Positions 34,945 to 43,422 of a DNA stretch of 64,000 bases are shown here, in pieces; positions within the stretch are counted from its first letter, which is position 1; every line of letters starts with the position of its first letter. The position numbers and the translations under genes are program-made. Source of the stretch: Klebsiella sp. WP3-W18-ESBL-02 (lineage in GTDB: Bacteria; Pseudomonadota; Gammaproteobacteria; Enterobacterales; Enterobacteriaceae); assembly GCF_014168815.1 (NCBI RefSeq), contig NZ_AP021972.1, positions 4,960,001-5,024,000 on the forward strand, read 5' to 3'. The notes beneath the pieces were generated by a model that saw only the letters and a list, made by a program, of their open reading frames with translations, ran no database searches and was not told the DNA's origin.

Positions 34945-36105
34945 TTACCCCTCGGCTGCGACCCGGAATCCATTTTCCAGATCGGCAATTAAGTCTTCGC
35001 TATCTTCAATACCGGTTGAGATACGCAATAGCGTCTCAGAAATGCCCGCGGCGGCACGCGCTTCTGGCGCCATGCCCGCGTGGGTCATGGTGGCCGCATG
35101 AGAGATCAGGCTCTCTACCCCGCCCAGCGATTCCGCCAGAGTGAACAGCGACAGCCCGCTCAGGAAGCGGCGCAGCGTTTGTTCGTCGCCGTCGAGCTCA
35201 AAGCTCAGCATCGCGCCAAAGCCTTTCTGCTGGCGCGCGGCAATCTCATGGCCCTGGTTTTCCGGCAGAGAAGGATGATACAGCTTTTTGACCAGCGGTT
35301 GGCGTTTGAGGAAATCAACAATCGCATTGGCGTTACGCTGTGCCACTTCCATACGTGGAGAAAGGGTGCGTAAGCCGCGCAGCAGCAGATAGCTGTCGAA
35401 CGCGCCGCCGGTGACGCCGATATTATTTGCCCACCATGCCAGTTCTGTGACGGTGTCAGGATCTTTCGCAATCACCACGCCAGCCACCACGTCAGAGTGG
35501 CCATTGAGGTACTTGGTGCAGGAGTGCAGCACCAGATCCGCACCCAGCGCCAGCGGGTTTTGCAGCGCCGGGCTGAGGAAGGTGTTATCCACGACGCTTA
35601 CCGCGCCGGCCTCACGCGCCAGCTGGCAGATTTTCGCAATATCGACCACCCGCAGCAGCGGGTTGCTTGGGCTTTCGACCAGCACCAGCTTCGGTTTTTC
35701 TGCCAGCGCCGCTTTTAACGCCTCATCATTACCCTGATCGACAAACAGCACGCGATAGCAGCCGCGCTTTGCCAGACTGTCGAACAAACGATAGCTGCCG
35801 CCGTAGCAGTCATGAGGTGCCACCAGCAGATCGCCTGGCTTCAGGAAAACGGTCGTGACGAGGTGAATCGCCGACATGCCCGTATTGGTCAGGACCGCGC
35901 CCGCGCCGCCTTCCAGCTCCGCCAGCGCCCGCTGCACGACGTCACGCGTTGGATTACCGCGACGGGAATAGTCATGCGCACGCGGCTCGTTAAAACCGGT
36001 AAAGTTATAGGTACTGGAAAGATGAATCGGCGGGACAACACAACCATACTGCTCGTCGTCATTTAATCCGCTACGCACTGCGATGGTGGCCTGTTTACGG
36101 GTCAT
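34945..36105 (-). CDS. metB: Cystathionine gamma-synthase MetB
   Basis: PLP enzyme joining O-succinylhomoserine and cysteine to cystathionine. From the ATG at 36105 (MTRKQATIAVRSGLNDDEQ) it is 386 residues, the E. coli length; a 20-codon upstream extension is not conserved. The PLP lysine is in HSCTKYLNGHSDVVAG near 198, with SRRGNPTRDVV near 48-58 and TNTGMSAIHL near 83. First gene of metBL, divergent from metJ across the shared MetJ operator. Confidence 0.98.
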   Translation of the reverse strand: MTRKQATIAVRSGLNDDEQYGCVVPPIHLSSTYNFTGFNEPRAHDYSRRGNPTRDVVQRALAELEGGAGAVLTNTGMSAIHLVTTVFLKPGDLLVAPHDCYGGSYRLFDSLAKRGCYRVLFVDQGNDEALKAALAEKPKLVLVESPSNPLLRVVDIAKICQLAREAGAVSVVDNTFLSPALQNPLALGADLVLHSCTKYLNGHSDVVAGVVIAKDPDTVTELAWWANNIGVTGGAFDSYLLLRGLRTLSPRMEVAQRNANAIVDFLKRQPLVKKLYHPSLPENQGHEIAARQQKGFGAMLSFELDGDEQTLRRFLSGLSLFTLAESLGGVESLISHAATMTHAGMAPEARAAAGISETLLRISTGIEDSEDLIADLENGFRVAAEG

Positions 36106-36166
36106 GAGGATTCGTTCCTGGCAAGGTCTGTGAAAAGTCAGCCCCCAGAGTAAACATTGTTGCAAT

Positions 36167-36198
36167 AGCCGTCAATACATCTAGACATCTAAACCTCT
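36167..36198. promoter_or_regulatory. MetJ operator between metB and metJ
   Basis: Four tandem 8-mers AGCCGTCA, ATACATCT, AGACATCT, AAACCTCT similar to the met box AGACGTCT. They are placed upstream of metB in the divergent metJ-metB gap, so MetJ with S-adenosylmethionine should repress metBL and its own gene. Confidence 0.85.
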
Positions 36199-36364
36199 TT
36201 GCGTATAGATTGAGCTATCGGCAAATAGCCGTTAAAATTATATGCATTAGCGCACATCTGCGAAGGCTAAGTTCGTGTCAGAGCAAGGTCTCTACGGTAC
36301 ACTACGCGCGATCATGGCCGTGTATCGGCCTGTTAACTAATGACTAGAGGATTAAAGGTATCTC

Positions 36365-36682
36365 ATGGCTGAATGGAGCGGCGAATATATCAGCCCATAC
36401 GCTGAGCACGGTAAGAAGAGTGAGCAAGTAAAAAAAATTACGGTTTCCATTCCTCTGAAGGTGTTGAAGATCCTCACCGATGAACGCACGCGTCGTCAGG
36501 TGAATAACCTGCGTCACGCCACCAACAGCGAACTGCTGTGTGAAGCGTTCCTGCATGCTTTTACCGGTCAACCGTTACCTAACGATGAAGACCTGCGAAA
36601 AGAGCGCAGCGATGAAATTCCGGAAGCGGCGAAAGAAATTATGCGTGAGCTGGGGATCGACCCGGAGACGTGGGAGTATTGA
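36365..36682 (+). CDS. metJ: Methionine regulon repressor MetJ
   Basis: 105 residues as in E. coli. Ribbon-helix-helix dimer that uses S-adenosylmethionine as corepressor; the DNA-binding beta strand is in VKKITVSIPLKVLKIL (about 22-36), followed by RRQVNNLRHATNSELLCEAFLHAFTGQPLP. It diverges from metBL and ends at a bidirectional terminator. metF, metB and metL in this window are its known targets. Confidence 0.98.
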   Translation: MAEWSGEYISPYAEHGKKSEQVKKITVSIPLKVLKILTDERTRRQVNNLRHATNSELLCEAFLHAFTGQPLPNDEDLRKERSDEIPEAAKEIMRELGIDPETWEY

Positions 36683-36688
36683 TTCGAT

Positions 36689-36727
36689 AAAAAAGCCGGG
36701 AAACGCCAACGTTTCCCGGCTTTTTTA
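36689..36727. terminator. Bidirectional terminator between metJ and cscK
   Basis: AAAAAAGCCGGGAAACG-CCAA-CGTTTCCCGGCTTTTTT: an 11-bp stem (GCCGGGAAACG/CGTTTCCCGGC) with A and T runs on both flanks, between convergent genes. Confidence 0.93.
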
Positions 36728-36740
36728 TTTTCAGCGGGCG

Positions 36741-37685
36741 CTATTTCACCTCAAACTCCGGCAGCGGCCGGGCGGCAATAAACTGCGCCACCGTTTCGCC
36801 GTCAGGAACCGCCGACAGCGCGCCCTTCTGCGTTGTCGCCAGTGCGCCACAGGCGCTAGCCTGGGCAACGGCCTGCTGTAGCTGTACGATATCACCCGGC
36901 ATCCCGTGCCGCGCAATATGGCTGAGTAACCCTGCCATAAACGCATCCCCCGCCCCGGTGGTGTCGATACTCTCGACCCGATAGCCGCAGAAATGAATCA
37001 CCTGCCCTTGCCACAGCACCATCGCGCCTTGTGCACCGTAGGTCACTATCTTTAACGCGGCGGGGTAAGACGCCAGCGCGGCGATCGCCTGACTGAAGTC
37101 CTGCGTTTGCGTTAACCAGTACCACTCTTCCTCGGAAAGCTTAAGGATGTCTGCCTGACAGGCCGAACCGTGCACCGTTTCCAGCATCTGTTGGGGATGG
37201 GGCCACATTTGCGCCCGCAGGTTAACGTCAAAACTCACCAACCCCTGATGATGTTGAATCTGCGCTACCGCCTCGCTTAAGGTCTGCCGACACGTTGGTG
37301 CCACCAGCGCCAGTGAACAGAAATGCAGAATATCGGCCCCCAGCGCGGGCAGCGCTTGTGTCGATAAAAACTGATCGGCGGATGGATTCACCAGAAACGT
37401 AAAGTCCCGTTCACCGCCCTTCCCCAGGGAAACCACCACCGTGCTCGTGCGGTGCTGGCTGTCCTGTTCCATTGCCGATGTGATCACGCCGTATTGCTGC
37501 AGCGTCTTGTACATCAGATGCCCGAACGGATCGTCACCCACGCGGCCAATAAAACCGCTGCGGCAGCCCAGACGAGCCGCGCCTGCCGCGACGTTCAACG
37601 GCGCGCCGCCGGGGCACACCTCGTAACGGGTCTCTGAGATCGGCAGGAGATCCGCCACCGCATCGCCCAGCGTCCAGATAGTCAT
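36741..37685 (-). CDS. cscK: Fructokinase, sucrose cluster (CscK)
   Basis: PfkB-family sugar kinase that phosphorylates the fructose released from sucrose. 314 residues from the ATG at 37685 (MTIWTLGDAVADLLP). Family motifs: PGGAPLNVAAGAARLG near 32-47 and the anion-hole/catalytic signature DTTGAGDAFMAGL near 245-257 with its catalytic Asp. Last gene of cscB-cscA-cscK; 17 bp separate it from cscA. Fructose 6-phosphate formed would enter glycolysis through PfkA, which is also in this window. Confidence 0.92.
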   Translation of the reverse strand: MTIWTLGDAVADLLPISETRYEVCPGGAPLNVAAGAARLGCRSGFIGRVGDDPFGHLMYKTLQQYGVITSAMEQDSQHRTSTVVVSLGKGGERDFTFLVNPSADQFLSTQALPALGADILHFCSLALVAPTCRQTLSEAVAQIQHHQGLVSFDVNLRAQMWPHPQQMLETVHGSACQADILKLSEEEWYWLTQTQDFSQAIAALASYPAALKIVTYGAQGAMVLWQGQVIHFCGYRVESIDTTGAGDAFMAGLLSHIARHGMPGDIVQLQQAVAQASACGALATTQKGALSAVPDGETVAQFIAARPLPEFEVK

Positions 37686-37702
37686 AGCGTGCTCTCCTCT
37701 GT

Positions 37703-39139
37703 TTATTGATCCAACGGCCAATAGCCACCGTTACTGAGCATGGCGCTACCGTTACCGGCAAACAGCGACAGCTGGCGTTCCCCCTCTTGCGGGTAAATTC
37801 GGCTGCTCAGACAAGCTTCGCCGTCATTGACGAAGACTTCAATTGATGAGCGATCGATAAACACCCGCAGTTTCAATAATGCGGCCACCGGTAACGCCAC
37901 GCTGCGCACCCCCTCTAACGCATACTGCGGATAACGGCGTTCAAGCACCAGACGCTGCGCCTGGGTATCAACGTACAGCAGCAGCCCTTCACCGAGGGTA
38001 ATACCGTAACGCTCCGCCGTCGCACCGTTTAATTCCCACGACAGTTCCAGCTCAACGGCCTGCGCATCATCCACAATCGGCGACGTTTGGTTTTTAAGCT
38101 GCTGCGCCAGCAGTGGATAATAACTGCCGCGCAGCGCCGCGACCTCTTCGGCTGGCACCATCCGCAAACGATGATCCGTACCGAGATAAATTTCGCGCGG
38201 TAGCGAGAGCATGCCGGCCCAGCCGTCCTGTTGCTCTGGCATCGGCGATTCCCACATATCCAGCCAGCCAATGACGATACGGCGACCATCCGGCGTGAGA
38301 AAACTTTGCGGCGCGTAAAAGTCATGGCCGTGATCCAGCTCGATAAATTCCCCGTCGGCGGCAAAAGTCTGCCCCGGCAGCCAGTCGCCGATTAAATAGC
38401 CGCTCTGGAACACGTTACGGTTGCGGTAGCCTTCCGCCGCCAGCCCCTGCGGTGAAAACATCAGCACGCGCTTGCCGTTGAGGGTGAAGAAGTCAGGGCA
38501 TTCCCACATATAGCCCATGCCCGCGTTGGCCTGTGCAAGCACGCCTTCTTCCTGCCACTGATGCAGATCGGGCGAACGGAATAAACGTACCTGGCCAACA
38601 TCACCCACACGTGCGCCGACGACCATGTACCAGTACTCACCCTCACGCCAGACCTTCGGATCGCGGAAATGATGCAGGCCCTCTGGCGTATCAACCACCT
38701 GCCCCTGGCGCTCGAAATGAATGCCGTCGCGACTGGTTGCCAGGCACTGTACCTGGTAGAGATTATCGTCGCTGCTCGGGTCGCCATGAAATTTATGCCC
38801 GGTGTAAATCAGCGCCAGCGTATCGCCATCCACCACCGCCGAACCGGAGAAACAGCCGTCTTTATCTTCAGGTCCCTCTGGCGCTAACGCCACCGGCAGA
38901 TGTTCCCAGTGCACTAAGTCTTTACTCCGGGCGTGGCCCCAGTGCATGGGTCCCCACTGGTTCGAGTAAGGGTGGTACTGATAAAACGCGTGATACCAAC
39001 CGTCAAACCACACCAGCCCGTTAGGGTCGTTTATCCATCCGGCGCGCGCCGCCAGGTGATAGCGCGGATACCAGCGAGGGTTTAGCGTCGCGCTGCGTTT
39101 CTGAAGTGCTTGTTCAGCAAGGGCAATTGAAAATGTCAT
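37703..39139 (-). CDS. cscA: Sucrose hydrolase / invertase (CscA)
   Basis: Glycoside hydrolase family 32 enzyme; 478 residues from the ATG at 39139 (MTFSIALAEQALQ). A GTG three codons upstream is possible. The nucleophile Asp38 is in GWINDPNGL, FSGSA near 97, the transition-state stabiliser Asp in HFRDPKVW near 161, the acid-base Glu in WECPDFF near 216. Matches E. coli CscA in length (477) and motifs. No signal peptide, so it cuts sucrose in the cytoplasm after uptake by the adjacent permease. Confidence 0.95.
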   Translation of the reverse strand: MTFSIALAEQALQKRSATLNPRWYPRYHLAARAGWINDPNGLVWFDGWYHAFYQYHPYSNQWGPMHWGHARSKDLVHWEHLPVALAPEGPEDKDGCFSGSAVVDGDTLALIYTGHKFHGDPSSDDNLYQVQCLATSRDGIHFERQGQVVDTPEGLHHFRDPKVWREGEYWYMVVGARVGDVGQVRLFRSPDLHQWQEEGVLAQANAGMGYMWECPDFFTLNGKRVLMFSPQGLAAEGYRNRNVFQSGYLIGDWLPGQTFAADGEFIELDHGHDFYAPQSFLTPDGRRIVIGWLDMWESPMPEQQDGWAGMLSLPREIYLGTDHRLRMVPAEEVAALRGSYYPLLAQQLKNQTSPIVDDAQAVELELSWELNGATAERYGITLGEGLLLYVDTQAQRLVLERRYPQYALEGVRSVALPVAALLKLRVFIDRSSIEVFVNDGEACLSSRIYPQEGERQLSLFAGNGSAMLSNGGYWPLDQ

Positions 39140-39155
39140 ATTCTTCACTCTTAAT

Positions 39156-40394
39156 TCAGACAGCAGAAGATTGTGTCAGCAGCGGTTCGGAAGCCGGTTT
39201 GCTGGCGCGTAACAGGAAAATGGAGATAAAGGTGGTGCAGAACACCAGGGCTCCCATAAACAGATAGGATTCGGCAAAGCCATATTTTTCATAGCTATAG
39301 CCAGCAAGAGGCGACAGCACGCTGGCGATAATCGAGCTGGTGCAGGCGAATCCCACCAGATAAAGCGTTGAGGAAAGGCGCTTGTCGAAATGGGCGCTGT
39401 TGTATTTGAAGATGGAGACCAGCAGTACCGGCAGCTCCACGCCATGCAGTAATTTAGTGAGAGAGATAAGCAGTGGCCCCTCAACCAGACCGGAGGCCAC
39501 CATACGCAGCGCCATTACCATTCCGGCAAAAATTAACCCATTTTTAGCGCCAATACGGTTTACCAGCCACGGCGCGCAGAACATGCCTGCGGCCTCCAGA
39601 AAGACCTGGAACGAATTCAGGTAGCCATACATGGCGTTGCCTTCCTTCAACGTCGGGAACTGCGAGGAAAAATAGACAGGAAACTGCTGGTCATAGACGC
39701 TGTAAATGCAGGTGCCGACCACAAAAAACACCAGTGCCCAAAAGCGCGGCAGTGAAAGCAGGCGCAGCGCATCTTCCAGCTTCACTTTACCTTCCGCTCC
39801 TTCGGCCGCCGTCGATTGTGCGTCGGTAGGAACCGACAAACGTACCAGCAGAAAGAAAAAAATCAGCCCCGAGCAGCTCGCCACCGCAAAGTTCAGCTGC
39901 GGGTTGATGTTAAACAGCAGCCCGGCGAAAAACGTAGCTACCGCCCAGCCCAGCGAACCCCACATGCGCGCTTTACCAAACTCAAAATGCGTCTGGCGCG
40001 CCACGCGCTCGGTGTAGGATTCCAGCACGCCTATCCCGCCGTTAAAAGTCAGCCCAATGTAGATACCGCCAAAAATACTGCCGGCAAAAATATTTATTTT
40101 CAGCAAGTAACCAAACAGCAGATACGCCGGACCGGACAAAATCAGCAGCGCGGTGATGTACCAGAGCAGATGCTTTCGCAGACCCAGCTTATCCTGGATA
40201 AAGCCGTAACAAACTTGTGCAAACAGCGCTGAAACCGACAGCACGGCGTAAATAATCCCTGTGTCTCCGGCTTGTAGTCCCACTTCCTGATGGAGCCAGA
40301 TAGAGAGTAATGAGCCAGAAGAGGACCAGGTAACAAAAAAGAAAAACAGTAAGGCGCTCAGTAACAGGTAGCTGCGTGAGTGATGTTCTTTCAT
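39156..40394 (-). CDS. cscB: Sucrose (oligosaccharide):H+ symporter, CscB-like
   Basis: Major facilitator of the LacY/RafB/CscB oligosaccharide family, 412 residues from the ATG at 40394 (MKEHHSRSYLLLSAL). Twelve hydrophobic segments. Family features: YGFIQDKLGLRKHLLW near 65, FEFGKARMWGSLGWA near 140, VYDQQFPVYFSSQFP near 235, YGYLNSFQVFLEAAGMF near 258, and LLHGVELPVLLVSIFKY with NSAHFDKRLSSTLYLVGF. Divergence from E. coli CscB is noticeable, so raffinose or another oligosaccharide is not excluded, but the neighbours argue for sucrose. Confidence 0.92.
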   Translation of the reverse strand: MKEHHSRSYLLLSALLFFFFVTWSSSGSLLSIWLHQEVGLQAGDTGIIYAVLSVSALFAQVCYGFIQDKLGLRKHLLWYITALLILSGPAYLLFGYLLKINIFAGSIFGGIYIGLTFNGGIGVLESYTERVARQTHFEFGKARMWGSLGWAVATFFAGLLFNINPQLNFAVASCSGLIFFFLLVRLSVPTDAQSTAAEGAEGKVKLEDALRLLSLPRFWALVFFVVGTCIYSVYDQQFPVYFSSQFPTLKEGNAMYGYLNSFQVFLEAAGMFCAPWLVNRIGAKNGLIFAGMVMALRMVASGLVEGPLLISLTKLLHGVELPVLLVSIFKYNSAHFDKRLSSTLYLVGFACTSSIIASVLSPLAGYSYEKYGFAESYLFMGALVFCTTFISIFLLRASKPASEPLLTQSSAV

Positions 40395-40427
40395 CGTGGC
40401 AATCTCATCGTGGATTAACGCCGTGAT

Positions 40428-40506
40428 GGTAACGTTAACAAAAAACATTCCTCATGTCGTTTTGTGACGATATTCGATGTTAATCACAAAAGTTAACGTT
40501 AACATA
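40428..40506. promoter_or_regulatory. cscBAK/cscR divergent control region with two TTAACGTTAA operators
   Basis: Two copies of a palindrome with core TAACGTTA: GGTAACGTTAACAAAA at about 40428-40443 and AAGTTAACGTTAACAT at about 40490-40505. Both have the central CG of LacI-family operators. They lie 34 and about 95 bp upstream of the cscB start. CscR is the probable ligand; binding both would allow a repression loop of about 62 bp. Confidence 0.75.
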
Positions 40507-40639
40507 ATGAAAATAGGATCGTGATCAAATATTTACCGCCGCGGGAAAAGAGCGGCGTTCACTAAAATAGCGCGCAACCCTTTTACATCAGTAGGTTAGT
40601 GATATAGCGTATGGCACGACGCATGAGTGGAGTAAAAAA

Positions 40640-41635
40640 ATGGCATCGTTAAAGGATGTGGCAAAACTGGCAAACGTCTCGCTGATGACCGTTTCGCGGG
40701 CCCTGAACTCCCCGGAGCGGCTCAAACCTGAGACGTTGGCTCGCGTTCAGGCGGCCATTGCGCAAACCAACTACGTACCCGATCTCTCAGCGAAAAAAAT
40801 TCGCGGCGCGCACGATACGCCGAAAACCATCGGCGTGCTGGCGCTCGATACCGTGACCACGCCCTTTTCGGTAGAAATTACGCTGTCGATTGAGGAAACC
40901 GCCCGCGCACACGGTTGGAACAGCTTTGTGGTGAATATGTTTTCCGACGATAGCCCGGACGCCATTGTTGACCTGCTGCTGTCGCATCGCCCTGGCGGTA
41001 TCATCTATACCACGATGGGTCTACGCCAGGTACCGGTGCCCGCCAAACTGCTCACGCTCCCCTGCGTGCTGGCAAACTGTGAAAGCCTGCACCATCCGGT
41101 GGCCAGCTTTATCCCTGACGATGAACAAGGGCAGTACGTTGCCGTACAGGGGCTGCTCGCAGCAGGCTACAGACGCCCGCTGTGTCTGCATTTGCCTGAG
41201 AACCACCTTGCAACGGTTCGCCGCCGACGCGGCCTGGAACGCGCCTGTCAGGAAGCAGGGATCGACCCCGCCACGCTGACCCATTACTACATGGAATATG
41301 GCGACGCACACTATCGTGATATGCCAGCAAAAGTGCTGGAAAATATCGATGCGGGCCAACCACGATTTGATTCGGTTATCTGCGGTAACGATCGTATCGC
41401 CTTTATGGTTTATCAAACGCTGCTGGCGCAAGGGCTGCGGATACCTGAGGATGTCGCGGTGCTGGGCTATGACAATATGGTCGGTATTGGCGACCTGTTC
41501 CTGCCGCCGCTGTCAACGGTGCAGCTGCCGCACTATGAGATTGGGCGGCTCAGCGCGCTACACATCATTAATGGTGATACACATCGGAATACGGTGCACG
41601 TCGACAGCCCGTGGATCCACGGTGCATCGATATAA
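40640..41635 (+). CDS. cscR: LacI-family repressor of the sucrose genes (CscR)
   Basis: 331 residues, the CscR length. Helix-turn-helix and hinge at 1-58 (MASLKDVAKLANVSLMTVSRALNSPERL); the effector domain ends with VAVLGYDNMVGIGDLFLPPLSTVQLPHYEIG, the usual LacI signature. Divergent from cscBAK with the operators between. It probably releases DNA when sucrose or fructose is present, as for E. coli CscR. Its stop codon runs straight into the shared terminator. Confidence 0.93.
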   Translation: MASLKDVAKLANVSLMTVSRALNSPERLKPETLARVQAAIAQTNYVPDLSAKKIRGAHDTPKTIGVLALDTVTTPFSVEITLSIEETARAHGWNSFVVNMFSDDSPDAIVDLLLSHRPGGIIYTTMGLRQVPVPAKLLTLPCVLANCESLHHPVASFIPDDEQGQYVAVQGLLAAGYRRPLCLHLPENHLATVRRRRGLERACQEAGIDPATLTHYYMEYGDAHYRDMPAKVLENIDAGQPRFDSVICGNDRIAFMVYQTLLAQGLRIPEDVAVLGYDNMVGIGDLFLPPLSTVQLPHYEIGRLSALHIINGDTHRNTVHVDSPWIHGASI

Positions 41636-41660
41636 AAAACCGCCTTGAAGGCGGTTTTTT
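41634..41660. terminator. Bidirectional terminator between cscR and the small gene
   Basis: AAAAAACCGCCTT-GA-AGGCGGTTTTTT: seven-base stem with A and T runs on both sides. It overlaps the cscR stop codon and ends the leftward transcript from about 41797. Confidence 0.92.
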
Positions 41661-41676
41661 AGCATTTTTTTGCGTC

Positions 41677-41757
41677 TTAGAAGCGGGTGACTTCAGGATG
41701 AAGCTCAGACAGAGAGATCAGGTAAGATACAAACACGTTTTTCATTGCAGTCAGCAT
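41677..41757 (-). CDS. Candidate 26-residue peptide gene under CRP control
   Basis: ATG at 41757, stop TAA at 41677-41679, 26 codons. The product begins MLTAMKNVFVSYLISL and ends HPEVTRF. A good ribosome site (AAAGGTG, about 8 bases before ATG), a 17-bp-spaced sigma-70 promoter, a perfect upstream CRP site and a downstream terminator frame it exactly, giving a stand-alone transcript of about 160 nt. The centre (VFVSYLISL) is hydrophobic but short for a membrane segment. No named small protein is recognised. It may be a leaderless small protein gene or a dual-function small RNA. Confidence 0.6.
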   Translation of the reverse strand: MLTAMKNVFVSYLISLSELHPEVTRF

Positions 41758-41803
41758 AATCACACCTTTACCCATAAAGTTATTGCGGTCATTTGATGGA
41801 CAA

Positions 41804-41854
41804 ATAGTAAGCGTCTTTCGATGACATCGCAACTTTTATGTGATTTAGATCACA
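41804..41854 (-). promoter_or_regulatory. CRP site and sigma-70 promoter of the small gene
   Basis: On the minus strand: CRP site TGTGATCTAAATCACA (41839-41854, both half-sites exact), -35 TTGCGA (41827-41832), 17-bp spacer, -10 TACTAT (41804-41809); start predicted near 41797. The CRP centre would be near -50. There is no other minus-strand gene between here and cscR except the small ORF. Confidence 0.75.
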
Positions 41855-41901
41855 AAATTTTTAGCACAAAATAACATCATCCCTACGTCATCCGCAGAGG
41901 G

Positions 41902-42582
41902 TCAGAAGTTATAACCCAGACCTATACGATAGCGCGTCTGGCGATCGTCAGTGGTGGTGGTGTTATAACCAGAAGAGACGTTACCCACCTCGAAGAATGG
42001 GATCCACGAATTAATATTGTACGCTACGCGGAAGTTGTATTCGTAATCGTCTTTACCGTTATTATAGAGATTCTCGCTGTCGGCCACCTTATAAATCCCG
42101 TTAAGTTCGAACATCCAGTTGTTTATATTATACCCCAGCCAGGCTTCCGGGCGATAAACGGTGCGATCGTCACGGCCATCACCATTGCGACGAGCATATT
42201 CGGTACGATAGCGGAATGCGGTCCACCAGTTATCGTTAATATTATACTGTACGCGAATATACGGCTTATAAATCGCCATATCATCACCCATCTCCACAGC
42301 GATACCCGGCTGCCAGATAAAGCCTTGCCACTCGAACTGATAGCTTGCTGTATATTCAGCGCTGTTCGATTCCATATTGTTCAGCGCATGATTTGATTCT
42401 TTATCATCAGAGCGCGACACCGCTTCTACCGCGACACCAAAGCCGGTAGCAAAGCGATTCGACATGTACACACGGTCGTAGTTACGACCATCATCGTAGT
42501 ATTCATGACGATAGTCGACATATCCCGCATGGGCCGCGCCACATAATAAAGGCAGAAGTAAGAAGGCGTATTTTGTTTTCAT
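41902..42582 (-). CDS. KdgM/NanC-family oligosaccharide porin
   Basis: 226 residues from the ATG at 42582 (MKTKYAFLLLPLLCGAAHA), with a signal peptide cleaved after AHA at residue 19. The mature part has the alternating aromatic, Asn and Tyr-rich strands of a 12-strand KdgM barrel (YVDYRHEYYDDGRNYDRVYMS, EAWLGYNINNWMFELNGIY) and ends in a C-terminal Phe (RIGLGYNF) needed for outer-membrane assembly. KdgM relatives pass oligogalacturonides or sialic acid. Substrate unknown here; the sucrose cluster next door does not need it. Confidence 0.88.
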   Translation of the reverse strand: MKTKYAFLLLPLLCGAAHAGYVDYRHEYYDDGRNYDRVYMSNRFATGFGVAVEAVSRSDDKESNHALNNMESNSAEYTASYQFEWQGFIWQPGIAVEMGDDMAIYKPYIRVQYNINDNWWTAFRYRTEYARRNGDGRDDRTVYRPEAWLGYNINNWMFELNGIYKVADSENLYNNGKDDYEYNFRVAYNINSWIPFFEVGNVSSGYNTTTTDDRQTRYRIGLGYNF

Positions 42583-42698
42583 AATAATTACTCTTAAAAA
42601 TATCAGCAATCAGTCCCATAATCCCTACTAATTAAAGTGGAGTATAAAAGGCTGTTTCGTATTCCATCCTGTTACGCTGAGAGTTTATTTTGTAATTG

Positions 42699-42717
42699 AT
42701 AGAAACACCTTTTTATT
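42699..42717. promoter_or_regulatory. Possible KdgR-type operator upstream of the porin gene
   Basis: Minus-strand AATAAAAAGGTGTTTCTAT agrees at 13 of 19 positions with the AATGAAACATTGTTTCATT type of KdgR operator, 117 bp before the porin start. A weak, single match; the rest of the 390-bp gap to the rpmE terminator is AT-rich with no gene seen. Confidence 0.3.
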
Positions 42718-42971
42718 ATTGCCATCAGAAATTTAAAAATGGCAAAAAAGACAGAGTAAATAAGATGAAGATCACCAACAAAAACAATTACCCGCACCTA
42801 TATTAGATACGATTTATCATATTAAAAATATATTTCATCAGGCCACGAATATTTTTCGAGGGATGAATATCGAATGCGGTATTGATTTACCTTATTCTTT
42901 AAAATATCTATTCACGGTTTTGATTTAAAATCGAGGAAGAATAACTGTCACGCCGGGCGATCGCGAGGCAC

Positions 42972-42998
42972 AAAAAAAGCGCCCTAAGGCGCTTTTTT
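42972..42998 (-). terminator. Terminator downstream of rpmE
   Basis: AAAAAAAGCGCC-CTAA-GGCGCTTTTTT: hairpin with A and T runs, 12 bp after the rpmE stop codon in the direction of transcription. Confidence 0.92.
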
Positions 42999-43009
42999 CG
43001 CTTGGCAAC

Positions 43010-43222
43010 TTACTTGCTGCCTGGGATGCTGAAACGCTTGTTGAAGCGGTCAACACGGCCACCGGTAGCAACATCACGCTGCTTGCCAGTATAGAACGGG
43101 TGGCATTTACCGCACACGTCTAGGTTCAGATCGTGACCGACGGTAGAGCGGATTTTCATCACGTTACCGCAAGAACAGGTAGCAGTAACTTCTTCGTATT
43201 TCGGGTGAATATCTTTTTTCAT
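43010..43222 (-). CDS. rpmE: 50S ribosomal protein L31
   Basis: 70 residues from the ATG at 43222 (MKKDIHPKYEEVTATCSCG); longer frames upstream are not conserved. Zinc-binding form with Cys16, Cys18, Cys37 and Cys40 (TCSCGN, DVCGKCHPFYTG), so it is the C+ L31 that is replaced by a Zn-free paralogue under zinc starvation. Divergent from priA as in E. coli. Confidence 0.98.
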   Translation of the reverse strand: MKKDIHPKYEEVTATCSCGNVMKIRSTVGHDLNLDVCGKCHPFYTGKQRDVATGGRVDRFNKRFSIPGSK

Positions 43223-43422
43223 GGGAAAACCTCGGTTAAGGCCGCGTCGCTCTTCCAGCCCTAACGCCAGACACCACGCGATGTTGATAGTAAGTTTCCT
43301 GATGCCAAAATGCATCAAAGGCGGCGAATCATACAGAATTTGACCAGCAGATGCAAACTGATCCGCGCTCCCTTACCACAATGTGTATACTGTCTCGCCA
43401 GATTTCAAGTCAGGAAGAAATT

